A stretch of 64,000 bases of DNA, taken from assembly GCA_021604805.1 (NCBI GenBank), contig BQJR01000004.1, positions 434,001 through 498,000 on the forward strand, given 5' to 3'. This document shows positions 44,067 through 52,856 of this stretch, piece by piece (positions within the stretch are counted from its first letter, which is position 1; each line of letters starts with the position of its first letter). A program made the translations under genes and the position numbers. The DNA comes from Planctomycetota bacterium. Its GTDB lineage: Bacteria; Planctomycetota; B15-G4. The notes under the pieces were generated by a model, which ran no database searches, had not been told where the DNA came from, and was given only the letters and a program-made list of their open reading frames with translations.

Positions 44067-46016
44067 TCACCCCTCGCGTCGGCCCAGGTTGCGCAGGATC
44101 TTCTTCACGCGGTCGAACGAACTCGGTGGCGGCGGCTGCGATTCGGCGCGGGTGGCGCGCTCCATCCAAGCGTCCCGGTCCTGCTCCAAGGCGGTCGCGT
44201 TGGTGCGATAGGCGCTCAGTTCTTGTTCGAGGTTCTTGGCGTGTTCGCGGTGGTTCTCCAGCTCGGTTCGTAGCTCGTGCGCCTGTTCCTCGAAAGCCTT
44301 GCGCTCATCCAACCAGGCTGGCTGGGCCGCCTTGACCGGGCCCTCATCGCCTTGCTCATCGACGCCGAGCCCCAGGACCTCGTCGGGACTCAAGAAGGCG
44401 GTGCTGTAGGCCTTCACTCCATGACGCCGAAGCGGCTCGAAGAGCCACGGGTGCTCGCCCAAGCCGGTCGTGATCTCGTCGACATGCATGTCGAAGCGCT
44501 CGTCTGACTCCATCGCCTCGCGCAGCCGCTCCTTGGTTTCGGACACCGAAGCGCGGCCCTCTTCGAGCTCGTGCATGATGTCGCACCACTCGTCGAGCAG
44601 GTCGAGCGCCTCCTCGGCCGTGATGACTTCCGTCAGGTGACCGAAGCCGGTGAACACAGCCTCCGGGCATGCGTCGTAGGAGGTCAGGTCGGTCATGTTG
44701 CCGGTGCGGGCGTAGCGCACGATGGGCTTCAGAACCTCGCGCACCCGGGCGCCGTCGGTCAGCCCCCAGAGCGTGAACCACAGTTCGAGCAACTCGGGAG
44801 CGCGGAAGCCCGCGTAGCTGCCGTACACGATGCGGTCCTGGAACCGAAGCAGGTTGTCGGTCAGACGCTGCAGCGGCTGGAAGTGCTCCTCGGTGAAGGT
44901 GTCCTTCTCGAAGGCCTCGAGCACCAACTTCACTCCGGTCGCGAGGGACTGGAACGTGTTGATGTTGCCCATCGAGTACAGCGCGTCCACGGTGCCTGCG
45001 GCGTGAGCGGTCAGCCAGAAGCGGCCCCCGACGCACTTGCTGCTGGAGTACTGCAGGCGGTCGGTCGCAATCCACGGCCTCACGGGCACAGCCTCTGTGA
45101 ACTGACGCCCGACGGCCGGGTACTCCTCGAGGAAGCTCTTCCAGACAGCTTCGGGGCTGACCTCGGGATCTCTCGGGAAACGCTTGTTGTCGAAACTCAG
45201 CCCGACGCTGCAGAGCTTGTTCCGCGAGCCGCTGAAGTTGCCGAAGGGGATGACCCACATCCAACCGCCGTCGAAGAAGTGGTGCAGCGTTCCCTGGCTC
45301 CAGGGCGCGAGCGGCTCCGGCTCGCTGTCGACCTCTTCGTAGGGCTTCACGCCGACCATGTGGGTGAACATCGCCCGCGAGTTCGTGCGCATTCGCGGCG
45401 ACTCGTCCCGCAGCCCGAGCTTCTTGGCGACGACTGAGTTGTAGCCGCTCGCGTCGATCACGAAGCCGCAGCGGATCGTCTCGCCGGCGGTCGTCTCGAT
45501 CGTGGCGCCATCGTCGCGGAAGGTCAGATCCGCCACCTTGCTCCCGGATCGCCCGACAGCCCCCGCCCCGAGCGCCGCGGACCAGAGGTAGGCGTCGATG
45601 TCCTGCCGGTAGTAGTGCATCTCGCTCGACGCAGGCGGCCCGAGATCGGCTTCCGAAAACTCCGCCTGTGGAATCACCGCCTGCCAGGAGCGGGTCATCG
45701 CCTCGGCGCCCTTCTCGTGATAGAGGAAGCCGAAGTTGCTCTTGACGCCAGAAGTCGGGGCGACGTGGCGCCGGATGCCCTCCCCGGTCGAGATGATGTC
45801 GAGCTCAGGGGCGTTGAAGCGTTCCGCGAGCACCTTGAGCCAAAGGGACGAGGGTGTCGTCGTTGACTCACCGAGCGCGAAACGCGGATGCGTTCCCTGC
45901 TCGAGGATCGTCACGCGCAATCCTTGCCGGACGAGACAGAGGGCGGCGGCTGACCCCGCCAACCCGGAACCGAGGACCACGACGTCCGTCTCGTGTGCTT
46001 GATCTGTACCCGTCAA
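44067..46016 (-). CDS. Flavin-dependent halogenase with coiled-coil C-terminal tail
   Basis: The 649-aa protein starts at TTG 46016, 9 bases after GAGGA; an ATG slightly upstream is in another frame. FAD binding: GSGLAG (16-21) and the GESTT box (49-53). The flavin-dependent halogenase signature WxWxIP is present as WMWVIP at 252-257. Lys92 in SGVKSNFGF lies where the catalytic Lys of tryptophan halogenases is expected. Family enzymes use FADH2, oxygen and chloride or bromide to make hypohalous acid and halogenate aromatic or carrier-bound substrates. The substrate here is unknown. The last 85 residues are a coiled coil (ERKAFEEQAHELRTELE and following heptads) plus a basic tail, absent from ordinary halogenases. 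It is 12 bp after the coiled-coil gene. Confidence 0.82.
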   Translation of the reverse strand: MTGTDQAHETDVVVLGSGLAGSAAALCLVRQGLRVTILEQGTHPRFALGESTTTPSSLWLKVLAERFNAPELDIISTGEGIRRHVAPTSGVKSNFGFLYHEKGAEAMTRSWQAVIPQAEFSEADLGPPASSEMHYYRQDIDAYLWSAALGAGAVGRSGSKVADLTFRDDGATIETTAGETIRCGFVIDASGYNSVVAKKLGLRDESPRMRTNSRAMFTHMVGVKPYEEVDSEPEPLAPWSQGTLHHFFDGGWMWVIPFGNFSGSRNKLCSVGLSFDNKRFPRDPEVSPEAVWKSFLEEYPAVGRQFTEAVPVRPWIATDRLQYSSSKCVGGRFWLTAHAAGTVDALYSMGNINTFQSLATGVKLVLEAFEKDTFTEEHFQPLQRLTDNLLRFQDRIVYGSYAGFRAPELLELWFTLWGLTDGARVREVLKPIVRYARTGNMTDLTSYDACPEAVFTGFGHLTEVITAEEALDLLDEWCDIMHELEEGRASVSETKERLREAMESDERFDMHVDEITTGLGEHPWLFEPLRRHGVKAYSTAFLSPDEVLGLGVDEQGDEGPVKAAQPAWLDERKAFEEQAHELRTELENHREHAKNLEQELSAYRTNATALEQDRDAWMERATRAESQPPPPSSFDRVKKILRNLGRREG

Positions 46017-46028
46017 CTCATCGATTCC

Positions 46029-46610
46029 TCAGGCGCCCCGAGTCGGATCGTCGACCGGGGACCGCCGCGCGCTCGGCTCGGTCTTGCCGCCCGCGAGGGT
46101 TCGCAGTTTGCGGAGGGTGCGGACGATCAGCCCGCGCTTGCAGCGGGCCCGCCACTGATCGCGGTCCACGAGAAGCGCGTCGCGGTCCGCGAGGATCGCG
46201 TTGCGGTCCGCGAGGATCTCGCCGCGGCCCGCCACGAGCTGGGCACGTTCCCGGTGAAGCTTCTGCATCTCGTCCCGCAGCGCAGCCACTTCGCGCTTCA
46301 GAGCTTCGGCCTGCTCCTGGCTCGCCCGAGTTTCCTGCTGAAGGCGCTGCTCGAGCTCCTCGGCGTGCTCTCGCTGCGAGACCGATTCCACCTGGAAGTC
46401 CGCGAGCTGCAGGTCGCGAGCGCGCCGCAGGTAATCGCGCTCCCGGAGGAGTGCGTGCACCGCCTCGATCAAGGTCTCTCGGGAGATGCCCGCCGACGAC
46501 GGGCCGTCGACCAGGAAGCGCGTCAAGCCGGAACGAGGAGCTGACGGGGAGGGACCGGCTTCAGGCGTCTCCTCTCCCCAACCTTCATGACTGGGTGCAG
46601 AATCCGCCAT
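46029..46610 (-). CDS. Coiled-coil protein with basic C-terminal tail
   Basis: The 193-aa protein has no signal peptide. Residues 1-40 are Pro/Ser-rich. Residues 43-155 form one long coiled coil with heptads (HALLRERDYLRRARDLQL, QEQAEALKREVAALRDEM), including a 21-bp tandem repeat coding for ILADRN/ILADRD/LLVDRD. The tail after DRDQWRARCKRG is basic and amphipathic (VRTLRKLRTL). The tail of the downstream halogenase is alike (DRDAWMERATRA, then FDRVKKILRNL). A scaffold or membrane-docking role for the enzyme pair is inferred. The gene is divergent from the dioxygenase gene, with 130 bp between them. Confidence 0.75.
   Translation of the reverse strand: MADSAPSHEGWGEETPEAGPSPSAPRSGLTRFLVDGPSSAGISRETLIEAVHALLRERDYLRRARDLQLADFQVESVSQREHAEELEQRLQQETRASQEQAEALKREVAALRDEMQKLHRERAQLVAGRGEILADRNAILADRDALLVDRDQWRARCKRGLIVRTLRKLRTLAGGKTEPSARRSPVDDPTRGA
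46161..46233 (-). repeat. 21-bp tandem repeat coding for coiled-coil heptads
   Basis: GCGGTCC recurs at 46161, 46182 and 46203, and GCGGCCC at 46224. This 21-bp period equals one heptad (seven residues). Confidence 0.75.
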
Positions 46611-46740
46611 GAGAGGACCTCTTGGGCAAAGCGAGAAGCGGGGCCGGGGCCTCGGCCTCGACCGCCCCCGGACATCAACAAGAACGCTTAGAATACCGCA
46701 ATCCCGCCAGCTCGCCGCGCCAGCCAGAATTCACGGAACG

Positions 46741-47589
46741 ATGATCGAGAAGGTCGACAACTACAACCGGCTCGTCGAGGGCATCGATCACCCCGAGGCC
46801 TGCTCGCTGGAGCAGGACGGGCACGCCTTGCTGAAGGGCGCGTTCTCGGCGGAGACGATCGACGCGCTGCGCGCCGAGATCGCTGGCGTCTTCCAGGACT
46901 ACCCCCCGGATCGACGCAAGAACAGCATCGACTCCGAGCGCGGCGCGATGTTCCGGTACGAGATGTTCAACCGCAGCCCGCTCGCCCAAGCGATCCTCTC
47001 GAGGCGTGAGATCCTCGACACCCTCGAACCCGTTCTTGGCGACGACTGCCACGTGATCGCGTGCACGGCATGGCGCAATCCGGCCGATTGCTCCCACGCC
47101 CCCTACGGCCAGGAGTGGCACGTCGACGGCGGCCCGCATGTCCCACGCCCTGAGGGTGTCGAGTGGCCCGAAGCCATCCCGTACCCGATCTTCGTGATCA
47201 CCGCGCACATCTACCTCCAAGCGTGCACCTTGGATGACGGCCCCACCGCGGTCCTGCCCGGCAGCCATCGCTCAGGTCGACTCCCACCCTTCGCGCGACG
47301 TTGGGACCTCGACCTGACCTACGAAGGCAAGAGCGGCCTGGCGCATGTCGCCGAGCCCGGTGATGTCGGCTTCTTCGTCTCCGACTCCTGGCACCGCCGC
47401 CTCCCGCCGCAAGCGAACGGCAACGGCCGTCACTTTCTCCAGGTCAACTACGCTCGCCGAGAGATCGCCCAGCGCGTGCTTCCCTGCAAGTTGTTCAACC
47501 CCGCCAACGCGCAGGCGCGCGCGCGCGCAAAGACACTGCGCGAACGTCAGATCCTCGGCATCCACGAGCAGGGTTTCTACGACTCCTAA
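46741..47589 (+). CDS. Phytanoyl-CoA dioxygenase (PhyH) family enzyme
   Basis: The 282-aa protein starts at ATG 46741; the 44 codons open upstream have no ribosome site. It is a non-heme iron, 2-oxoglutarate-dependent oxygenase. Fe ligands: His127 and Asp129 in WHVDGG, and His218 in SDSWHRRLP. Arg230 in GRHFLQVNYARR is the likely 2-oxoglutarate anchor. The stretch LDDGPTAVLPGSH is also typical. Related enzymes hydroxylate small or lipid substrates, and some PhyH members halogenate when the Asp is Gly or Ala, which is not the case here. Divergent position next to the halogenase suggests the two modify the same small molecule; this is inferred. Confidence 0.87.
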   Translation: MIEKVDNYNRLVEGIDHPEACSLEQDGHALLKGAFSAETIDALRAEIAGVFQDYPPDRRKNSIDSERGAMFRYEMFNRSPLAQAILSRREILDTLEPVLGDDCHVIACTAWRNPADCSHAPYGQEWHVDGGPHVPRPEGVEWPEAIPYPIFVITAHIYLQACTLDDGPTAVLPGSHRSGRLPPFARRWDLDLTYEGKSGLAHVAEPGDVGFFVSDSWHRRLPPQANGNGRHFLQVNYARREIAQRVLPCKLFNPANAQARARAKTLRERQILGIHEQGFYDS

Positions 47590-47611
47590 TCTACGACTCC
47601 TAAGGAGTCGT
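47576..47611 (+). repeat. 14-bp tandem duplication at the PhyH stop plus palindrome
   Basis: TCTACGACTCCTAA occurs at 47576-47589 (containing the stop codon) and again at 47590-47603. The second copy continues into AGGAGTCGT (47603-47611), forming a 9-bp perfect palindrome with ACGACTCCT (47593-47601) and one central base. It may act as a hairpin terminator, but no T-run follows. Confidence 0.6.
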
Positions 47612-47756
47612 GCGTCGGCCGCGAGCAGTAAGGGTCACGTCGTTCGCGCGGAGGCCTCTCGCGACCGGAGTCTCGTGATCAAGTGTCCCTGCAGCCGAAC
47701 TCGCCAGGTCTCGGTGCCCACGGTTACACTCCGCCGACTCTCGGGAGGAGAGTTCG

Positions 47757-50417
47757 ATGGAGCCGGGCAAGCAACTCACGCACTACACGCTCGCGAGCAA
47801 GGTCGGCCAGGGCGGCATGGGCGAGGTGTGGCGCGCCACCGACACGCGCCTCGACCGCGAGGTCGCGATCAAGATCTTGCCGCCGGCCTTCGTCGCCGAC
47901 GAAGAACGGCTCAGGCGTTTTGAGCGCGAGGCCAAGGCGCTGGCCACGCTCAACCACCCGAACGTCGCGCAGATCTTCGACATCGACCAGGTCGACGACC
48001 TCTGCTTCCTCGTGCTCGAGCTCGTCCCCGGTGAATCGCTGGCCGAGCGCCTGCAGCGCGGTCCGCTCCCGCTCGACGAGGCGCTCGACGTCACGCGACA
48101 AATCGCCGAAGGCCTCGAGGCCGCGCACGACGCGCACGTGATCCACCGTGACCTCAAGCCGGCCAACGTACGCGTCACGCCCGAGGGCCTGGTCAAGGTG
48201 CTCGACTTCGGTCTCGCCAAGGCGGGGCGCACGGACCCGGAGACCGGCGCGACGCTCCCGCTCGACAGCGACAGCCTGGAGCTCACCGTGGAGGGCCGCG
48301 TGCTGGGCACGCCGACCTACATGAGTCCCGAGCAGGCGCGCGGCAAGCTCACCGATCGGCGCACCGACATCTGGGCCTTCGGCTGCGTGCTCTTCGAGCT
48401 GGTCAGTGGTCGCCGCCCGTTCACCGGCGAGACCGTCACCGACGTACTCGGCGCCATCATCCACAAGGAACCGGAGTGGGACGCCTTGCCGACGCACACG
48501 CCGCTGCGCGTGCGCGAGCTGCTGCGCCGCTGCTTGACCAAGGACCCGCGCCAGCGCCTGCGCGACGCGGGCGACGCGCGGCTCGAACTCCAGGAACTCC
48601 AGGCCGATCCCGAGCGCGGCGTGGCCACCGCGTCGGGTGCTCAGGCCACCGCAGCCCGCCCGCGCTCACCCGCGCGCGCCGTACTGCTCATCTTGCTGGG
48701 CTTGCTGATCGGCGCCGGCGCAGCCTGGTTCGGCGCTGACGAGCTGACCGACGCGCCGCGCGAGGTGCGTCGTCTGCGCCTGGCGGAGCCCGGCTTGGAG
48801 TTGTCCTGGCTTCGCTACGCAGTGCTCTCGCCCGACAGCCGCCACGTCGTCTTCCCGCGCGACGGCGAGCTCTGGCTGCGGCGGCTCGACAGCTTCGACG
48901 CCACGCGAATCACCGACACGGAGGGCGCCCGCTTCCCTTGCTGGAGTCCCGACGGTTCGGCCATGGCCTTCGCGCACGAGGGCAGCCTTTGGCGCGTCAC
49001 TCCAGGCGGCGCACGCCGGCGCATCTGCGAGCTGCCAGACGAGGTCGGCGATAGCGGGGGCGTGATCTGGCTCGACGACGACACCATCGCTTGGTCGACG
49101 GGCACCCGCGACATGCCGGTCCGCGCCGTGGCGGCGACCGGCGGCGAGCCGCGCGAGCTGTTCCGACCCGACCGCGAGAGCTACCAGGATTTCCACCAGC
49201 TCGCGGCGCTTCCCGGTGGGCGCGGGCTCGTGGCCGTCGCGCACGGGGAGGGAGAACCCAACGCGAACCTGATCGTCGTCTGGGAACCCGGCGACGACCT
49301 GCCGCGAACTCTGGTCGAGAACCAGGGTTCCTTCCTCAACGGGCCGCTGGCCTGTTCAGACGACGGCCTCGTGCTCTTCTCGTCATTCGACGTCGAATCG
49401 GATCTCATGGCTTTACGTCTCTCGCTCGACGATCTGCAGCCGCGCGGCGATCCCGTCGTGTTGCTACCAGCGGCCGCCTGCCCGAGCCTCAGCTCGGACG
49501 GCAGCCTGCTCGCCACGTTCTTGGAGACGGATCGCGCCAAACAGCTCAGCTGGGTGAGCATGGAGGGGCGCGTGCTGGAAGACGTCGGCGCGCCGATCCG
49601 CATTGGCACGAGATGGCTGCTCGCTTCCCCGGACTTCACGCGCGTCGCGCTTTCGACCTTCGAGGTGGGCGAGAGCGCTTTGTGGCTCTTCGATCTGGCC
49701 GACGGGCAGCGTCGGCGCCTCTCGCTGACCGAGCGCGGCGGCGACTACGCCTCGGCGTGGATGCCGTCGGGGGACGAGTTGCTCGTCGCGCGTGTCGCCC
49801 TGGCCGAGAGCACGACGTCGCTCATCGCCATGGCCGCCGACGGCTCGGGCCGCGAGCGCCACTTGAGCGACAACGGCGTGGCTTTCGGCGTCTCGCCCGA
49901 CGGCAGCGAGGTCTACTTCGGGTCGATGCCGTTCGGGGCGAAGCACTTCCGACTCCCGCTGAGCGGCGCGGGCGAGCCCGAGCTCATCCTGCCGGAACTG
50001 GTGGCTTCAGGGCGACCGACGCTCTCTCCGTCCAGCGAGTGGCTCGCCTTCACGGTCGATCGCGCGGGGCGCTCCGAGCTGTTCCTCACGCGGATGCCGG
50101 AGGGTGAGGGGCGCTGGTTGCTGTCCGAGGACGATGCGAGTGACCCGGTCTGGAGCTCGACGGGCGACGAGGTGTTCTTCCGCTCCGGCGACGAGCTGCG
50201 CAGCGTGTCCGTCGACACGCGCGACGGGGGTGTCTCGATCGGCACGCCGCGCACGCACTTCGACCTCCGCGACGCGAACATCCGTCTCGGGGATGGCTAC
50301 GCCGTGGATGCCGAGAACGAGCGGCTGCTCGTGCTGCGCACGCCCGATCTGGGCGACGCGGAGGCCGACCTGCTGCTCTTGGAGAACTGGCAGGCTGAGC
50401 TCGACGCGGAACGCTGA
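47757..50417 (+). CDS. Ser/Thr protein kinase with C-terminal WD40/TolB-like propeller
   Basis: The 886-aa protein starts at ATG 47757 behind GGGAGGAGAG. The kinase domain (8-275) has GQGGMGEVW (17-25), Lys39, the catalytic loop HRDLKPANV with Asp132, and DFG at 150-152. One membrane segment (about 308-325, LLILLGLLIGAGAAW) divides cytoplasm and periplasm. Residues 335-880 are a PD40/TolB-like beta-propeller with repeats such as FPCWSPDGSAMAF, SCLSSDGSLLATF-like and DPVWSSTGDEVFF. It likely senses an external signal and phosphorylates Ser/Thr proteins inside. The linkage to neighbours is unclear; it has no ECF partner. Confidence 0.93.
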   Translation: MEPGKQLTHYTLASKVGQGGMGEVWRATDTRLDREVAIKILPPAFVADEERLRRFEREAKALATLNHPNVAQIFDIDQVDDLCFLVLELVPGESLAERLQRGPLPLDEALDVTRQIAEGLEAAHDAHVIHRDLKPANVRVTPEGLVKVLDFGLAKAGRTDPETGATLPLDSDSLELTVEGRVLGTPTYMSPEQARGKLTDRRTDIWAFGCVLFELVSGRRPFTGETVTDVLGAIIHKEPEWDALPTHTPLRVRELLRRCLTKDPRQRLRDAGDARLELQELQADPERGVATASGAQATAARPRSPARAVLLILLGLLIGAGAAWFGADELTDAPREVRRLRLAEPGLELSWLRYAVLSPDSRHVVFPRDGELWLRRLDSFDATRITDTEGARFPCWSPDGSAMAFAHEGSLWRVTPGGARRRICELPDEVGDSGGVIWLDDDTIAWSTGTRDMPVRAVAATGGEPRELFRPDRESYQDFHQLAALPGGRGLVAVAHGEGEPNANLIVVWEPGDDLPRTLVENQGSFLNGPLACSDDGLVLFSSFDVESDLMALRLSLDDLQPRGDPVVLLPAAACPSLSSDGSLLATFLETDRAKQLSWVSMEGRVLEDVGAPIRIGTRWLLASPDFTRVALSTFEVGESALWLFDLADGQRRRLSLTERGGDYASAWMPSGDELLVARVALAESTTSLIAMAADGSGRERHLSDNGVAFGVSPDGSEVYFGSMPFGAKHFRLPLSGAGEPELILPELVASGRPTLSPSSEWLAFTVDRAGRSELFLTRMPEGEGRWLLSEDDASDPVWSSTGDEVFFRSGDELRSVSVDTRDGGVSIGTPRTHFDLRDANIRLGDGYAVDAENERLLVLRTPDLGDAEADLLLLENWQAELDAER

Positions 50418-50603
50418 GCGGCCGCATCGCCAACCCGAGCGATGACAGCCTCGCCGTGACCCTCGGCAGTTGCGCGATGAGTGGCGGCAAATTCGAACGT
50501 GCAGCTCTGCGTGCGCAGTCCCCACGCCTCGCGAGATGGCGCCAGCGCCGAGCAGCGTGGCGCTCAAAGTCTCCGCTCAAGCCAGGACGGCGAGCAAAGA
50601 GAA

Positions 50604-50680
50604 TGGCGAGGGTGAAGGGACTCGAACCCTCGGCCTCTAGCGTGACAGGCTAGCGCTCTAACCAGCTGAGCTACACCCCC
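50604..50680 (-). tRNA. tRNA-Asp (anticodon GTC)
   Basis: A 77-nt cloverleaf, 50680 to 50604, includes the encoded CCA. The acceptor stem pairs 50674-50680 with 50608-50614, with one G-U. The anticodon GTC (50646-50644) sits in a 7-base loop CTGTCAC closed by a CTAGC/GCTAG stem. The T arm is GAGGG / TTCGAGT / CCCTT, and the discriminator base is G, as for tRNA-Asp. Confidence 0.95.
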
Positions 50681-50742
50681 GCGCGCAATCCGTCGGGTGG
50701 CCTGTGAAGCGAGGCCTCCGACATCCGCAAGCGGAAGCCGGG

Positions 50743-50771
50743 ATCCTAGCGAGGCGGTCTGGCCTCGGCAA
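50743..50771 (-). promoter_or_regulatory. Promoter for tRNA-Asp
   Basis: On the minus strand TTGCCG (50771-50766) and TAGGAT (50748-50743) are separated by 17 bp. They lie about 60 bp upstream of the tRNA 5' end, in the otherwise empty region before the tRNA. Confidence 0.5.
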
Positions 50772-50854
50772 GAGGTAGGTGGGGATCCTCCCGGAGGAGC
50801 GCCCCGAGACGCGCGACGGCACCCGCAGTTTCCGAGCAGGACGCGCTGCGGCGG

Positions 50855-51523
50855 TCAGCCGTCGAGCTCTTCCGGCCGATCGCCGACGAGGTCCGCTTGC
50901 GGACCGAGCGAGACCAGCCGCGCGATCAGGATCGCCACGAAGAACGCGCCGACGAAGGCTTCGGTCACCGTGACCATGCGCGCGAAGGGCGCCACGGGGA
51001 CGATGTCGCCGTAGCCCAACGAGAGGATCGTCACGAAGCTGAAGTAGAGCATGTCGGTGATCGGGTCGAGGGCCGGCGGCGTCGCGAAGGAGTAGGCCGA
51101 CGGATCGAAGTCGTAGAGCGCCAAGTGCACGTAGCTGAACGTCACCGTGATCAACAGGTACACCGAGATCGCCGTGAACACCCGATCGATCGTGGCGGTG
51201 CTGGGCCGGATCACGCGGCGGAAGAGGAGTGCGATCAAGTACAGGTAGAACACCACACCCGCGACCGCCGCCCACGGACCGATGTCGTTGCGCAACCACT
51301 GCGTGAAGCTGGCAGGGCTCACGAGCAGCACAGCCATCCAGCGATGCCGGCGATGCTCGGCCGTCCACCACACGGCGGTGAGCATCACGATGGTGGTGAG
51401 CGCATTCATGATGCGCCCGTCCCACGGCTCCGGAATCGCGAGCGCCAGCGGGTGGAACATCACGAGCGCGAGCAAGGAGAGCAGCAGGTGACTGCTGCGC
51501 CACGTGTAAACCGAGTTCGGCAT
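50855..51523 (-). CDS. Potassium channel-like ion channel (Ion_trans_2)
   Basis: The 222-aa protein has about six hydrophobic segments and a pore helix followed by the selectivity filter SLGYGD at 168-173 (TILSLGYGDIVP); most K+ channels have TVGYGD, with Ser/Leu substitution here. Hydrophobic segments at about 11-30, 40-55, 60-72, 84-100 and 115-135 precede it, and the last is at about 180-205. No RCK/TrkA domain is present. A monovalent-cation channel is inferred. The gene is divergent from the pqi-type operon. Confidence 0.8.
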   Translation of the reverse strand: MPNSVYTWRSSHLLLSLLALVMFHPLALAIPEPWDGRIMNALTTIVMLTAVWWTAEHRRHRWMAVLLVSPASFTQWLRNDIGPWAAVAGVVFYLYLIALLFRRVIRPSTATIDRVFTAISVYLLITVTFSYVHLALYDFDPSAYSFATPPALDPITDMLYFSFVTILSLGYGDIVPVAPFARMVTVTEAFVGAFFVAILIARLVSLGPQADLVGDRPEELDG

Positions 51524-51627
51524 GCTCTCTCCGAGGGGGACGCGAGCGCCAGCCTAGCGAGGCCCGCCACCTTGTACGAGCGCGGGGAGTGCTGCTTGCG
51601 TAGGGTGCGGGCCCCGGAGGCGGCGCC

Positions 51628-52239
51628 ATGCATGTCAATCGGATCGCATGCCACGACTGCGATCAACTCCAGCTGGTGCACACGCTCATGCCTGGTGAGT
51701 CGGCTGTGTGTGCGCGTTGCGGCAGCTTGCTCGCGCGCAGCGGGCGCGACGTGGCCGAGCGCACGTTCGCCTATGCGTCCGCCAGCCTGATCTTGTTCAT
51801 CGTCGCCAACGTCACTCCGTTCATGGAGTTCAAGATCGCGGGGCGCGTGCAGATCGCTTACCTCTCCACCGGCGTGCAGCAGCTCTGGGCCGACGGCTAC
51901 GGCGAGCTCGCCGTGATGGTCGCGTTCACCAGCATCCTCGCGCCGGTCGTGCTCATCGGCGGCCTGCTCGCGATCAGCTCGGCGATGATGTTGCGACGTC
52001 GCCCGAGCTGGTTGGTCGTCCTCACACGACTCATCTCGCGCCTCAAGGTGTGGGCCATGATGGAGGTCTTCCTGCTCGGCGTGATCGTGTCCGCGATCAA
52101 GCTCGGGCAGATGGCGCACGTGAGCTTCGACGTGGCCAGCCTCGCCTTCGTGGCCCTGATCCTGAGCTCCACGGCAGCGCTCGCGGCCTACGACCCGGCC
52201 GCCGTGTGGGACTACCTCGACGGCGAGGACCCGCGATGA
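51628..52239 (+). CDS. pqiA: PqiA-like paraquat-inducible membrane protein, first half
   Basis: The 203-aa protein has a rubredoxin-like CxxC ... CxxC zinc ribbon at the N-terminus (CHDCDQ, CARCGS) and four membrane segments, then LISRLKVWAMMEVFLLGVIVS, a PqiA hallmark. Classical PqiA has two such units in one chain; here the units are separate genes joined by an ATGA overlap. PqiA proteins form the inner-membrane part of MCE lipid-transfer systems with PqiB. Confidence 0.85.
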   Translation: MHVNRIACHDCDQLQLVHTLMPGESAVCARCGSLLARSGRDVAERTFAYASASLILFIVANVTPFMEFKIAGRVQIAYLSTGVQQLWADGYGELAVMVAFTSILAPVVLIGGLLAISSAMMLRRRPSWLVVLTRLISRLKVWAMMEVFLLGVIVSAIKLGQMAHVSFDVASLAFVALILSSTAALAAYDPAAVWDYLDGEDPR

Positions 52240-52856
52240 CCAGCGCCCGCGCCGAACACCTCGCGCGCTGCCACGCCTGCGGCCTCGCCACGCAACTGCC
52301 CGCGTGCCCGCCCGGTCATTCGCTGCATTGCCCGCGCTGCGATTCCGAGCTGCACCTGCGCAAGCCGCACTCGCTCTCGCGCACCTGGGCGCTGCTCATC
52401 GCCGCCTACCTCATGTACATCCCGGCGAACCTGCTGCCCGTGTCGACCATCGTGTACATGGGCAACGGCGAGCCCGACACGATCATCAGCGGCGTGATGT
52501 ACCTCTTCAAGAATGGCGACGCGCCGGTGGCGCTGCTGCTGTTCATCGCGAGCATCGCAGTGCCGTTCATGAAACTCGTCGTGCTCACCTGGCTCACGCT
52601 GTGCGTGAAGTTCAAGGTGCGCTGGCGCCCGCGCGACCGCACCGTGATCTACCGCGTCGTCGAGGGGATCGGCCGCTGGTCGATGCTCGACATCTTCGTG
52701 ATCGCACTGCTCGTGGCGATGGTGCAACTGCAAGCGCTCGCCACGATCCACGCCGGCCCGGGAGCCGTGGCCTTCTGCTCCGTGGTCGTGCTCACCATGT
52801 TCGCCGCCGAATCGTTCGACCCCCGCCTGATGTGGGACTCCTTCGAGGAAAGTTGA
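52236..52856 (+). CDS. pqiA: PqiA-like paraquat-inducible membrane protein, second half
   Basis: The 206-aa protein starts in the ATGA overlap at 52236. It begins with a second zinc ribbon (CHACGL, CPRCDS) and four membrane segments, with LMYIPANLLPVSTIVYMG and GIGRWSMLDIFVIALLVAMVQ, both diagnostic of PqiA. It corresponds to the second half of the enterobacterial protein. The stop overlaps the ATG of the next gene (TGATG). Confidence 0.88.
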   Translation: MTSARAEHLARCHACGLATQLPACPPGHSLHCPRCDSELHLRKPHSLSRTWALLIAAYLMYIPANLLPVSTIVYMGNGEPDTIISGVMYLFKNGDAPVALLLFIASIAVPFMKLVVLTWLTLCVKFKVRWRPRDRTVIYRVVEGIGRWSMLDIFVIALLVAMVQLQALATIHAGPGAVAFCSVVVLTMFAAESFDPRLMWDSFEES

